Shown here piece by piece: positions 34,853 to 43,589 of a stretch of DNA of 64,000 nucleotides; position 1 is the first letter of the stretch; the number at the start of each line of letters is the position of its first letter. The notes below the pieces were generated by a model. It saw nothing but the letters and a program-made list of their open reading frames with translations. It ran no database searches and had not been told where the DNA came from. The translations under genes were made by a program, and so were the position numbers. Source of the stretch: Faecalibacter macacae. Its GTDB lineage: Bacteria > Bacteroidota > Bacteroidia > Flavobacteriales > Weeksellaceae. The stretch covers positions 1 to 64,000 of the forward strand of contig NZ_RDOJ01000006.1 of NCBI RefSeq assembly GCF_003687725.1, given 5' to 3'.

Positions 34853-35599
34853 ATGAAAAAATTCTACTCTTTAGTAGCTGTAGCTGCTTTATCTTTAACT
34901 GTTAATGCACAACAAGAAACTTTAAATTATGTTTTAGCTGAACAAGGTTTCTCTAATGCTCAAGATGTAAATACTGGAAACATTATTTCAGGTTTAATTA
35001 CTTATGAAGCAAAGAAAAATGGATCTTCAAATGGACCTAAATATTACGATACAGGATCTAATTTAAGATTATATTCTAATAATGCTGATGGTAACGGAAA
35101 TTCATATTCATTAAAAACAGTTGGAGAAGCTAGAATTCATTCAGTTTTAATTAAAACAGATACTTATTCTGATTACGCTCCAAGTACTGCTATTATTACA
35201 GTTGATGGAGTTGTTAAACCTACCTTCATTGAAGATGGAGTTTATATCATTGAATTTGATACGCCTGCTCAAAATGTTACTATTAAAAATGGTCAAACAG
35301 GTTCATCTGCTCAAATTAGAATTCAAGAAATTGAAATTATTTATTCAAGAACATTAAGCATTGCTGACTATACTGAGGCTTCTAAAGCAGTTCAAAACAC
35401 AGTTTGGACAAATACTGCTGCATTCTCTACAAAAGCTAATGCTTCAGTTGAAGTTTACAACGTAAATGGACAATTAGTTAAATCTTTCGAAGTTAACGGA
35501 AATAAAAACGTTAATGTTTCTGATTTAGCATCTGGTGTTTATGTAGTTAAATCTACTGAAAATGGTAAAACTGTTACAACTAAAGTTGTAAAGAAATAA
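34853..35599 (+). CDS. T9SS type A exported protein, passenger 1
   Basis: 248 residues. Signal peptide (1-19, NAQ), a beta-sandwich-like passenger (about 20-170) with no known family, and a C-terminal sorting domain beginning LSIADYTEASKAVQNT and ending TTKVVKK. The sorting domain, including the TNGQ/VNGQLVKSFEVNGNKNVNV core, is almost the same as in the next gene while the passengers differ. It likely sits on the cell surface. A strong terminator follows. Confidence 0.85.
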   Translation: MKKFYSLVAVAALSLTVNAQQETLNYVLAEQGFSNAQDVNTGNIISGLITYEAKKNGSSNGPKYYDTGSNLRLYSNNADGNGNSYSLKTVGEARIHSVLIKTDTYSDYAPSTAIITVDGVVKPTFIEDGVYIIEFDTPAQNVTIKNGQTGSSAQIRIQEIEIIYSRTLSIADYTEASKAVQNTVWTNTAAFSTKANASVEVYNVNGQLVKSFEVNGNKNVNVSDLASGVYVVKSTENGKTVTTKVVKK

Positions 35600-35627
35600 T
35601 TAGATTAAAATTCTAATAAATTTATAT

Positions 35628-35655
35628 AAGCCTCGTTTTACGAGGCTTTTTTTGT
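35628..35655 (+). terminator. Terminator between the two small T9SS genes
   Basis: AAGCCTCG, loop TTTTA, CGAGGCTT, then a T-run. Confidence 0.85.
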
Positions 35656-35740
35656 AGTACTAATTTGTATATTTACTATATTGTTTTATGTTTCAGATTG
35701 TAATCAATTGATTAGTAGTTGTATATAGTAAAATATGTTA

Positions 35741-35748
35741 TATATTTG
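35741..35748 (+). promoter_or_regulatory. -7 box of the second small T9SS gene
   Basis: TATATTTG, 36 nt before the ATG. Confidence 0.5.
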
Positions 35749-35784
35749 TAAGACAATCTAAAAATAAATTTAATAATTTTTACT

Positions 35785-36549
35785 ATGAAAAAATTTTATT
35801 CTTTAATGGCTGTTTTAATAACATCTTTCAGTTTTGCTCAAGGTACAGTTAATTTTGAAAATTCGACAATTACATCTTCTTACGCAGATGGGTCTTTTCA
35901 AGAAGGACCTGTAACAGTAACCTATGTACATTCAAGAAACGAAGGCTTAGGTTCAACGGATGATTATAGTATAGAAGGTAAAGGAATCATGTTGCGTAGA
36001 GCTGATGAACCTAGTTCAGTAACTTTCACGATTCCATCTGGTGTTGGAGAGTTTAGATTTCAATACAGAAAAGCATTCACAGGAGGAAGTCCACGTCAAT
36101 TAGCTGTTGTAGTAAATGGTGAGGAAGTAATGACAGAGGTATTTGGAGAAGGATCAGGAGCTAATGCAACTGTATATACTTATACAACGCCTATTGAAGT
36201 TAATGGATCAGTTAATGTTAAAATTACTTATCCTACTGATACGGCTACAGGTAATAGACAAGTAACAATAGATAATGTGCAATGGTCTGCATTTGGTCAA
36301 ACTTTATCAACTATCGATTATGCGCAAGCATCTAAAGCAATCCAAAATACAATTTGGACAAATACAGCTGTTTTTTCAACTAAATCAAATGCTAAAATAG
36401 AGGTATTTAATACAAATGGACAATTAGTAAAATCTTTTGAGGTTAACGGAAATAAAAATGTAAATGTTTCTGATTTAGCTCCTGGTGTTTATGTCGTTAA
36501 TTCTATAGAGAATGGTAAAACTGTAACAACAAAAGTTGTTAAAAAATAA
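35785..36549 (+). CDS. T9SS type A exported protein, passenger 2
   Basis: 254 residues. Signal peptide (MKKFYSLMAVLITSFSFAQ), a jelly-roll-like passenger (about 20-170; contains VEFRFQYRKAF-type and VTIDNVQW strands, reminiscent of domains linked to secreted nucleases and glycosidases), then the same kind of sorting domain as the gene before it. Signal peptide and sorting domain are shared with the neighbour, so this is a duplicated scaffold with a different middle. Confidence 0.85.
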   Translation: MKKFYSLMAVLITSFSFAQGTVNFENSTITSSYADGSFQEGPVTVTYVHSRNEGLGSTDDYSIEGKGIMLRRADEPSSVTFTIPSGVGEFRFQYRKAFTGGSPRQLAVVVNGEEVMTEVFGEGSGANATVYTYTTPIEVNGSVNVKITYPTDTATGNRQVTIDNVQWSAFGQTLSTIDYAQASKAIQNTIWTNTAVFSTKSNAKIEVFNTNGQLVKSFEVNGNKNVNVSDLAPGVYVVNSIENGKTVTTKVVKK

Positions 36550-36573
36550 AATAAATATTTTGAATTATAAAGT

Positions 36574-36598
36574 AAAAGCCACTCAATGAGTGGCTTTT
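36574..36598. terminator. Bidirectional terminator
   Basis: AAAAGCCACTC pairs with GAGTGGCTTTT around AAT, between convergent genes ending at 36549 and 36624. Confidence 0.82.
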
Positions 36599-36623
36599 GC
36601 ATTTTATCTTTTTCCTAAGGGAA

Positions 36624-36833
36624 TTAATCTATTTTTTGGATTTTAAATCCTGCATCGCTAACTGCCTCTACAACTTCAGAAACCTCTTCATCAGTATTTA
36701 CCGTTAAGATTTTTTCTGTATTATCAGTATCAACAGCCCAATTTCCTTCACCAACAACTTCATCTAAAAATGGTTTTACTGATTTAATACAGCTTCCACA
36801 ATTAATATTGGTCTTGAATTTTAATTCTGCCAT
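36624..36833 (-). CDS. Heavy-metal-associated domain protein
   Basis: 69 residues with the HMA ferredoxin-like fold. The metal site is in NINCGSCIKSVKP (Cys12, Cys15), one residue spacing as in copper chaperones. A small cytoplasmic copper-binding protein is likely; no copper ATPase is in the window. The start is the ATG at 36833: a longer frame from a TTG at 36857 begins inside the -7 promoter box (36862-36855). Confidence 0.85.
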   Translation of the reverse strand: MAELKFKTNINCGSCIKSVKPFLDEVVGEGNWAVDTDNTEKILTVNTDEEVSEVVEAVSDAGFKIQKID

Positions 36834-36854
36834 AATATTTAATTTACTTTCTTT

Positions 36855-36862
36855 CAAATTTA
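36855..36862 (-). promoter_or_regulatory. -7 box of the HMA gene
   Basis: TAAATTTG on the minus strand, 21 nt before the ATG at 36833. Confidence 0.6.
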
Positions 36863-36874
36863 TAAATATTTAAT

Positions 36875-36901
36875 AAAAAAGCACTCTAATATGAGTGCTT
36901 T
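36875..36901 (-). terminator. Terminator of the RNA helicase gene
   Basis: AAAGCACTC (36878-36886) pairs with GAGTGCTTT (36893-36901), followed by TTT on the minus strand. Confidence 0.75.
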
Positions 36902-36905
36902 AATT

Positions 36906-38264
36906 TTATTTACCTTTTTTTCTTGCTTTTTGTTTTTGCTGACCACGGTTTGCAGTTTTTGTCTTTGGCGGTTTACGTTTTGTTGGTCCACCTAAGTTCA
37001 CTTTTTTGTTTTTATCCTTTTTCTCGTGGAAAGCAGCACCTCTTTCATTATCGATTTTTACAGTAGTTGTATTTTTCATTTTTACAACATCTTTTTCAAA
37101 ATCTCTTTTAGAAGGGTTGATTGTAACATTATCAGGGAAGGTGATCATTTCTACCTCTTTACCCATTAAATTTTCAATCTCGATTAATAAAACTTCTTCT
37201 TTTTCTGTGTAGAAAGAAATAGCTTTACCAGTTTTATCAGCACGACCTGTACGTCCAATACGGTGTATATATTGTTCTGGAACTTCAGGAATCTCGAAGT
37301 TGATTACGTGAGAAATATCCGGAAAATCTAAACCACGAGCCATAATGTCTGTAGTTACAATACCTTTAATTTCGTCTTTACGGAAGCTATCCATAACACG
37401 TAAACGATAATTTTGAGATTTGTTTGAGTGAATTACTCCAAATTGTTCTGGGAATTCTTCTTCTAAAGTTTCGTGAATAATATCAGCATGCTTCTTATTG
37501 TTCGCGAAGATTAAAACTTTTTCAATTGAATCATTAGTTTTTAATTGATTAACAATTAAATTTAATTTCGTATTGAAGTTTTTTACAGGAATTGCAGATT
37601 GTGCAATTTTTTCAACTGGTGTTCCCGAACGAGCTAATGAAATCTCCTCAGGACTGTTGAAGTATTCGTGTAACATATCATTAACTTCATCTGTCATCGT
37701 TGCCGAAAATAAGATGTTTTGACGTCTTTCACTCATCATTGAAAAGATGTTTCGTAACTGTGGTTTAAAACCTAAACTTAACATCTCATCAAATTCATCA
37801 ATCACTAATTTCTTTAAATCTTTAAACTGTAAATCGTTGTTTAAAGCTAAATCCATCACACGTCCAGGTGTCCCAACTAAAATATCGACACCATCATAAA
37901 GTAATTCTTTTTGTGTATTGATATTTACACCACCGTAAATACCTAAAACACGTACATTGATAAACTCAGTTAATTGATCTAATATATCTGTAACCTGAAC
38001 TACTAATTCTCGTGTAGGCACAAGAATCATAATTTTAGGCATATGCGATTTCGAGAATTGATACTCCTTCAATAAAGGTAATAAGTAAGCTAATGTTTTA
38101 CCTGTACCAGTTTGTGCAATCCCCATAATATCTTTTCCAGATAAGATTGGTTTGTACGTTTTTACCTGAATTGGAGTAGGTGTTGTAATGTTTAGCTTTT
38201 CTAAAGCTTCATTCAATTGTTTGGGAAAATTGAAATCTTCAAATGTAATATCCATATAATCCAT
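36906..38264 (-). CDS. DEAD-box ATP-dependent RNA helicase
   Basis: 452 residues. Motifs in order: Q motif region (TPTPIQ), Walker A AQTGTGKT, PTRELV, GTPGR, motif II DEFD (Asp-Glu-Phe-Asp, a variant of DEAD), SAT, and in the second RecA domain ARGLDFPD and HRIGRTGR. A basic Lys/Arg-rich tail of about 40 residues is suited to RNA binding, as in RhlE/CshA-like helicases of ribosome assembly or RNA decay. The start is at 38264 (or 38255); the -7 box at 38276-38269 rules out the frame's longer extension. Divergent from argS. Confidence 0.92.
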   Translation of the reverse strand: MDYMDITFEDFNFPKQLNEALEKLNITTPTPIQVKTYKPILSGKDIMGIAQTGTGKTLAYLLPLLKEYQFSKSHMPKIMILVPTRELVVQVTDILDQLTEFINVRVLGIYGGVNINTQKELLYDGVDILVGTPGRVMDLALNNDLQFKDLKKLVIDEFDEMLSLGFKPQLRNIFSMMSERRQNILFSATMTDEVNDMLHEYFNSPEEISLARSGTPVEKIAQSAIPVKNFNTKLNLIVNQLKTNDSIEKVLIFANNKKHADIIHETLEEEFPEQFGVIHSNKSQNYRLRVMDSFRKDEIKGIVTTDIMARGLDFPDISHVINFEIPEVPEQYIHRIGRTGRADKTGKAISFYTEKEEVLLIEIENLMGKEVEMITFPDNVTINPSKRDFEKDVVKMKNTTTVKIDNERGAAFHEKKDKNKKVNLGGPTKRKPPKTKTANRGQQKQKARKKGK

Positions 38265-38268
38265 TATG

Positions 38269-38276
38269 CAAAGATA
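38269..38276 (-). promoter_or_regulatory. -7 box of the RNA helicase gene
   Basis: TATCTTTG on the minus strand, ending 4 nt before the ATG at 38264. The mRNA would be leaderless for that ATG or have a 9-nt leader for 38255. Confidence 0.6.
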
Positions 38277-38361
38277 TAGCTTTCTGATAAAATGATTTTC
38301 AAAATCCAATAGATTAATAGAAAAGAACCAATTTTTGATTATATAGAAGCTTAAAATTTCG

Positions 38362-38369
38362 TACTTTTG
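38362..38369 (+). promoter_or_regulatory. -7 box of argS
   Basis: TACTTTTG, 24 nt before the ATG. TTTG at 38334-38337 lies 24 nt upstream, a slightly long spacer. Confidence 0.55.
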
Positions 38370-38393
38370 CAGTCGATTTATAAACAATAAGAG

Positions 38394-40166
38394 ATGAATT
38401 TAAAACAACAAATCACGCAATACGTTTTAGACGCGATTCAAAACGTGTATCAGTTAACTCCAGAATCTGTTGAAATCCAATTTACAAGGAAAGAGTTTGA
38501 AGGTGATTATACATTAGTTGTTTTCCCATTAATTCGTGCTTTAAAAGGTAAACCAGAAGATATTGGTGCAAAAATTGGTGATAATTTAGTTGAAACCGGA
38601 AAAATCACTGCATACAATGTTGTAAAAGGTTTCTTAAATATGAGTATGAATTCAGCAGAATTTTTAGCTGACTTCACTCAGAATGCAACAAATGAAAATT
38701 ACGGAATTAATATTCCTACTGCTGAATCCCGTTCAGTAATGGTAGAATATTCTTCTCCGAATACAAATAAACCTTTACACTTAGGACACGTTCGTAATAA
38801 TTTATTAGGATTTTCAGTTTCCCAAATTGTTGAAGCAGCTGGAAATAATGTAATAAAAACACAAATTATCAACGACCGTGGTATCCATATTTGTAAATCT
38901 ATGATTGCTTGGGAGCGTTTCGGAAACGGTGAAACTCCAGCTTCAGCAGGTATCAAAGGAGATCATTTAGTAGGTAAATACTATGTTGAATTTGATAAAC
39001 ATTACCGCGCTGAAATTAAGGAATTAGTAGAAGGTGGTATGTCTGAAGATGAAGCGAAAAAACAAGCGCCGATTTTCTTAGATGCTCAAACTATGTTACG
39101 TCAATGGGAAGCGAACGAACCAGCTGTTATCGAGTTATGGCAAACGATGAACGGATGGGTTTATGAAGGTTTTGCACAAACTTACAAACGTTTAGGTGTT
39201 GCTTTTGATGAGGTTTTATACGAATCTAATACGTATATTTTAGGAAAAGATATTGTTGAAGAAGGTTTAAATAAAGGTGTTTTCTTTAAAAAAGAAGACG
39301 GTTCTGTTTGGATTGATTTAACTGAAGATGGATTAGATGAGAAATTAGTTTTACGTTCAGATGGTACTTCAGTTTACATCACACAAGATTTAGGAACAGC
39401 TGTAGAGCGTTTTAAAAATACACCTTCTTTAGAAGAGTTAACTTACGTTGTAGGTAATGAGCAAGATTATCACTTTAAAGTTTTATTCTTAATCTTAAAG
39501 AAATTAGGTTACGAGTGGGCTGATGCTTTACATCACTTATCTTACGGAATGGTTGATTTACCAAATGGTAAAATGAAATCTCGTGAAGGTACAGTTGTTG
39601 ATGCTGATGATTTAATGTCTGAGATTTATAAAACTGCGAAAGAAATTTCGGAAGAGTTAGGTAAATTAGATGGTTATACAGAAGATGAAAAAGCTGCTTT
39701 ATACGAGAAAATCGCTATGGGAGCTTTAAAATACTACATCTTAAAAGTTGATCCTAAGAAACGTATTTTATTTGATCCACAAGAATCTGTAGATTTTAAC
39801 GGAAATACAGGACCTTTTATTCAGTATACTTACGCTCGTATTCAGTCGTTATTAAGAAAAGAAGCTCCACAAGCTTTTGATTTAACTACAATTGAATTAA
39901 ACCAAGCTGAAAAAGAAATTATCCGTACGTTAAATGATTTTGAAAGTACAATTAAGAAAGCATCTGATGAGTTATCTCCAGCTTTAATTGCAAATTATGT
40001 GTACGAATTAGTGAAGCAATTCAACTCGTTCTACCAAAATAATTCAGTATTAAAAGCAGAAGACGAAAACGTGAAATATTTCCGTTTATACTTATCTCAA
40101 TGGGTTGCAAATACAATTCAGTCAGCTTTACGTTTATTAGGAATTGGAGTTCCTGAAAGAATGTAA
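38394..40166 (+). CDS. argS: Arginine-tRNA ligase
   Basis: 590 residues, normal for the class I enzyme. An N-terminal Add-1 domain (about 1-90), the HIGH-like signature HLGH (129-132) in NTNKPLHLGHVRNN, a KMSKS-like loop KMKSREGTVV, and a C-terminal DALR anticodon-binding domain ending in the typical LRLLGIGVPERM. Charges tRNA-Arg with arginine. Confidence 0.97.
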   Translation: MNLKQQITQYVLDAIQNVYQLTPESVEIQFTRKEFEGDYTLVVFPLIRALKGKPEDIGAKIGDNLVETGKITAYNVVKGFLNMSMNSAEFLADFTQNATNENYGINIPTAESRSVMVEYSSPNTNKPLHLGHVRNNLLGFSVSQIVEAAGNNVIKTQIINDRGIHICKSMIAWERFGNGETPASAGIKGDHLVGKYYVEFDKHYRAEIKELVEGGMSEDEAKKQAPIFLDAQTMLRQWEANEPAVIELWQTMNGWVYEGFAQTYKRLGVAFDEVLYESNTYILGKDIVEEGLNKGVFFKKEDGSVWIDLTEDGLDEKLVLRSDGTSVYITQDLGTAVERFKNTPSLEELTYVVGNEQDYHFKVLFLILKKLGYEWADALHHLSYGMVDLPNGKMKSREGTVVDADDLMSEIYKTAKEISEELGKLDGYTEDEKAALYEKIAMGALKYYILKVDPKKRILFDPQESVDFNGNTGPFIQYTYARIQSLLRKEAPQAFDLTTIELNQAEKEIIRTLNDFESTIKKASDELSPALIANYVYELVKQFNSFYQNNSVLKAEDENVKYFRLYLSQWVANTIQSALRLLGIGVPERM

Positions 40167-40190
40167 GATTTGATTTTATAATAATTTTAA

Positions 40191-40222
40191 AAATCCTTCA
40201 TCATCTTGGTGAGGGATTTTTT
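40191..40222 (+). terminator. Terminator of argS
   Basis: AAATCCTTCA pairs with TGAGGGATTT around a 9-nt loop, then T residues. Confidence 0.75.
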
Positions 40223-40251
40223 ATTTATCCTTTATAATCTTCATGAAATCG

Positions 40252-40259
40252 TATCTTTG
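40252..40259 (+). promoter_or_regulatory. -7 box of the DUF1810 gene
   Basis: TATCTTTG, 23 nt before the ATG. Confidence 0.55.
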
Positions 40260-40282
40260 CAACAGATTTTAAAGTATAGAAA

Positions 40283-40756
40283 ATGAAGTTAGGCGATTTA
40301 TTACAAAAAAAGCCAAATGATAGATATAATCTTCAACGTTTTGAAAATGCACAAGCATTTGTATTTGATGAAGCGTTGATGGAAGTACACGCAGGTAAAG
40401 TACAAACAAATTGGGTTATTTTTACATTTCCGCAAGTCGTTGGATTGGGTAAAAGTGATTCATCTTTAGAGTTCGGAGTTGGATCGATAGAAGAGGCGAG
40501 GGCTTATGTACAAAACGAAGAATTGTACGGAAATTATTTAGAACTTTTAGAAGTTTTAATGATGCACAAAGGAACTTTACCTCAATTGATTTTTGGCAAG
40601 AATGATGCAATGAAATTAAAGTCATCTTTAACGTTATTTAATTTTATCAAACCAAAAGAAGCAATTATCAAAAAGGTGTTAGAGATATTTTATCAAGGAC
40701 AAACAGATAAGAAGACATTAGATATCATCAAACAGATGAAACAAAAAAAAGGTTAA
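40283..40756 (+). CDS. DUF1810 family protein
   Basis: 157 residues. The pattern NLQRFENAQ, then a W-x-x-F-x-F-P-Q segment (NWVIFTFPQVVGLGKSDSS) and EEARAYVQNEELYGNY, matches DUF1810, a small mostly helical cytoplasmic family without assigned function. The stop codon lies inside the stem of its own terminator. Monocistronic. Confidence 0.85.
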   Translation: MKLGDLLQKKPNDRYNLQRFENAQAFVFDEALMEVHAGKVQTNWVIFTFPQVVGLGKSDSSLEFGVGSIEEARAYVQNEELYGNYLELLEVLMMHKGTLPQLIFGKNDAMKLKSSLTLFNFIKPKEAIIKKVLEIFYQGQTDKKTLDIIKQMKQKKG

Positions 40757-40778
40757 TCAAACGATTAACCTTTTTTTT
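40748..40778. terminator. Bidirectional terminator
   Basis: AAAGGTTAATC pairs with GATTAACCTTT around AAAC, between convergent genes; flanked by A and T runs. Confidence 0.85.
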
Positions 40779-40781
40779 GTT

Positions 40782-41687
40782 TTAACTTAATGAAATTGGG
40801 TAATTAGAAGCAACTTCAAAAACTATATTTTTATTGTTTTTTATCATTTTGATTAAGGCTCTTAATTGTTCGGCATCATCATCATTATCAAACATATCAT
40901 CGTGCATTAAAATCACTAAATGTTTTTCTTTAAATGTTTCTTTATTATTTAATCGTTTTACGATTCCATCATAAATTTCACTGCTATTATCTAAAGATTT
41001 TTTCTTACTTATTTTATTCCATTCGTAATCCCATCCAAAAACAAAGTATTGATTTTGAGCTAAATAATCGCTAGATATTTTAGAACCATTATCATAATCA
41101 TTTTTCTTATGATCGCCAAGACGCCAAACATTTCGGCCAGGTAAACGTACAAAACGATTTTTGAAGTTATAAGCACTATCATTTTTAATTACATCGCTCA
41201 AAACCATTTCAGGATTATCGTAATATTGTTTGAATTTGTTACGATTTGCATGCGAAAAAGTATGATTAGAAACTTCAATCCAATCATTATCTTCGTAATC
41301 TTTTAAATATTGTTGTAATTTATCAGTATATGCATTCATACCAACAACAAAAACAGTTGCTTTAACTTGTTCTTCTTGAATTATTTTATTTATTTTTTGA
41401 CTTCCTTTAAAAGGACCATCATCAAAGGTCAAATAAACATATTGTTTTGTAGAATCAATTTCTTGTACACGATCTTTGTATTGATAGTATAATGAATCTG
41501 TTGTAACAATATTGGAAGTAGAATCTTTGGTTGAAATTGTTTCATTTTTTGGTTTAAAACCAGAATAGATTTCACTTAAATTTAAATTATTTAAAAAAGT
41601 ATTAGATTCAGACTTTTTACAGCTTAAAAAAATAGTTAAAAAGCTTATAGACAATAGGTTTAAGTATGTGTAGGTAGTTATTCTCAA
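40782..41687 (-). CDS. Polysaccharide deacetylase family lipoprotein
   Basis: 301 residues. A lipoprotein signal (Cys23 in FLSC) and a linker precede a NodB-homology domain: LTFDDGPF with Asp89/Asp90 and NHTFSHANR with metal ligands His142 and His146, plus a C-terminal ILMHDD motif carrying the catalytic His. Such enzymes remove acetyl groups from chitooligosaccharides, peptidoglycan or surface polysaccharides. Location: envelope, lipid-anchored. Substrate unknown. Confidence 0.9.
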   Translation of the reverse strand: MRITTYTYLNLLSISFLTIFLSCKKSESNTFLNNLNLSEIYSGFKPKNETISTKDSTSNIVTTDSLYYQYKDRVQEIDSTKQYVYLTFDDGPFKGSQKINKIIQEEQVKATVFVVGMNAYTDKLQQYLKDYEDNDWIEVSNHTFSHANRNKFKQYYDNPEMVLSDVIKNDSAYNFKNRFVRLPGRNVWRLGDHKKNDYDNGSKISSDYLAQNQYFVFGWDYEWNKISKKKSLDNSSEIYDGIVKRLNNKETFKEKHLVILMHDDMFDNDDDAEQLRALIKMIKNNKNIVFEVASNYPISLS

Positions 41688-41760
41688 TTTTGTGCGATTA
41701 TATCGCGAAAATAATAATTTTGAATGAATAACGATAAGATTTATACATTATTTTTAGATT

Positions 41761-41790
41761 AAAAAAAGGAATGAATTTCTTCATTCCTTT
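41761..41790 (-). terminator. Terminator of the HAD hydrolase gene
   Basis: AAAGGAATGAA pairs with TTCATTCCTTT around TTTC, followed by a T-run on the minus strand. Confidence 0.8.
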
Positions 41791-41799
41791 TGGTATATT

Positions 41800-42597
41800 T
41801 TAAATTAGATTTTTAATAATTTGAATTACGCCATCTTCATCATTTGAAGGAGCTTCGTAATTTGCAACCGCTTTTACGTCGGGATGTGCATTTTGCATTG
41901 CAAAACTATATTTTGCCAGTTTTAGCATTTCGATATCATTCATATAATCACCAAAAACCATTGTTTCTTGATCAGATATTTTCAATTGATTTTGTAGTTC
42001 CTTTAAAGCCTTTCCTTTATTGGTTCCGTTATTCATAATGTCTAACCAAACTTCACCAGAAATTACAATATTTAAATCATTTGCTTCAAAACGTTTAAAA
42101 TTTTGATATAAATTCTTTTCAGAACCACCAGAATGATTAATTGCAATTTTTATAAATTGTTCATTTTCGATGGCTAATAAATCATCAACAACAATATTTT
42201 TAGAATAGAAATTCTGGAAGAATTCTAAAAAATCAGCGTCTTTAGATTCAACATAAGCAGCATTTTTACCAGCTAAAACCAAATTAGCACCATCAATTTT
42301 TCTTGATTCAAGAATTATATCTTTTACTAAATCTTTATCCAATTCATCAACAAAAACTTCATCACCTTTATAAGTAACATAAGTTCCATTTTCAGCAATT
42401 ATAGCCATGTTGTTTTGATCTTCTTCAAAATAACTTGTAATGCTGTAAAACTGGCGTCCGCTTGCAGGAACAAACTGAATTCCTTTTGCTAATAATTGAT
42501 TGTAAACTGTTTTAAATTCAGGACTTAATTCGTGGTTCGATCGTAACAAAGTTCCGTCCATATCAGACACGATCAGTTTAATATTTTCGTAGTTCAT
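41800..42597 (-). CDS. Cof-type HAD hydrolase
   Basis: 265 residues. Motif I VSDMDGTLL (Asp12, Asp14), a type IIB cap domain in the middle, a conserved Lys in TNKGKAL, and motif IV VFGDYMNDIEML. Members dephosphorylate sugar phosphates or flavin and pyridoxal phosphates in the cytoplasm. Specific substrate unknown. It follows the TerC gene, with a terminator between. Confidence 0.92.
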   Translation of the reverse strand: MNYENIKLIVSDMDGTLLRSNHELSPEFKTVYNQLLAKGIQFVPASGRQFYSITSYFEEDQNNMAIIAENGTYVTYKGDEVFVDELDKDLVKDIILESRKIDGANLVLAGKNAAYVESKDADFLEFFQNFYSKNIVVDDLLAIENEQFIKIAINHSGGSEKNLYQNFKRFEANDLNIVISGEVWLDIMNNGTNKGKALKELQNQLKISDQETMVFGDYMNDIEMLKLAKYSFAMQNAHPDVKAVANYEAPSNDEDGVIQIIKNLI

Positions 42598-42602
42598 AGT
42601 TA

Positions 42603-42627
42603 TAAAAAAAGACCTCCGTAGAGGTCT
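42603..42627 (-). terminator. Terminator of the TerC-family gene
   Basis: AGACCTC (42610-42616), loop CGTA, GAGGTCT (42621-42627), then seven T on the minus strand. Confidence 0.8.
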
Positions 42628-42633
42628 GTAAAT

Positions 42634-43440
42634 TTATAAATTTTTATTTTGTTCTTCTGCGTCGCCAACAATGTTACGAACCATTCCTGGATTCGAATGA
42701 TTTTTCTTCATTTTTAAGTTTAAGAATTCAACTAATACAGAGAATCCCATTGCAAAGTAAATGTATCCTTTAGAAATGTGTTGATCAAATCCTTCTGCTA
42801 ATAATGAAACTCCGATTAATAATAAGAATGATAAGGCTAACATTTTAACCGTTGGATGATCGTTAACGAATTTAGAAACTGTAGATGCAGATAACATCAT
42901 AACACCAACAGCAATTATAACTGCGGCAATCATTACTTCGATTTGATCTGCCATACCAACAGCTGTAATTACAGAGTCTAATGAGAAAACAATATCTAAA
43001 ATTAAAATTTGGACGATTGTTCCTGCAAAAGAATGTACTTTAACTTTACCTTCTTCTTCAACAACACCTTCAATTTTGTGGTGAATTTCTACAGTTGATT
43101 TATAAATTAAGAATAAACCTCCGATTAATAAGATTAAATCTCGGCCTGAAATTGCTAATTTATCGTGCCATTCCCCAGAAGTGATACCAACAAATTCGCC
43201 TAAATTGAATAAAGGGTTAGTTAAACTCATTACCCAGCTTAAAGAGAATAATAATAAAACACGTGTAAACATAGCTAAGAATAAACCTAATTGTTGGGCT
43301 TTTTTCTGTTGCTCTTTGGGAAGTTTACCAGCTAAAATTGATATAAATACGATATTATCAATACCTAATACAATCTCTAACATTGTAAGGGTGAATAATG
43401 CAATTAATGCATCAGGTTGTAAAAAAATACTAAAATCCAT
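42634..43440 (-). CDS. TerC family integral membrane protein
   Basis: 268 residues with seven to eight helices. Conserved acidic membrane motifs LEIVLGIDNIVFISI and ILDIVFSLDSVITAVGM are the two TerC signatures (E-x-x-L-x-x-D-N). The family is linked to tellurite resistance and, more recently, manganese export that supports secreted enzymes. Metal export is the likelier role here. No other ter genes are nearby. Confidence 0.9.
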   Translation of the reverse strand: MDFSIFLQPDALIALFTLTMLEIVLGIDNIVFISILAGKLPKEQQKKAQQLGLFLAMFTRVLLLFSLSWVMSLTNPLFNLGEFVGITSGEWHDKLAISGRDLILLIGGLFLIYKSTVEIHHKIEGVVEEEGKVKVHSFAGTIVQILILDIVFSLDSVITAVGMADQIEVMIAAVIIAVGVMMLSASTVSKFVNDHPTVKMLALSFLLLIGVSLLAEGFDQHISKGYIYFAMGFSVLVEFLNLKMKKNHSNPGMVRNIVGDAEEQNKNL

Positions 43441-43567
43441 TGTTTTGTTTCAATTGTTTAAAAATACATTTAAAACTGTTTATTAATAATAGCTTATCAT
43501 AAAGTTAATGTAAAATTAACATTGTTTGACATTTTGAAATAAAATAGAAGGAGTTAGAAATTGATAT

Positions 43568-43575
43568 TACATTTG
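43568..43575 (+). promoter_or_regulatory. -7 box of the second EamA gene
   Basis: TACATTTG, 14 nt before the ATG. Confidence 0.5.
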
Positions 43576-43589
43576 TCAAAAATATTTTT

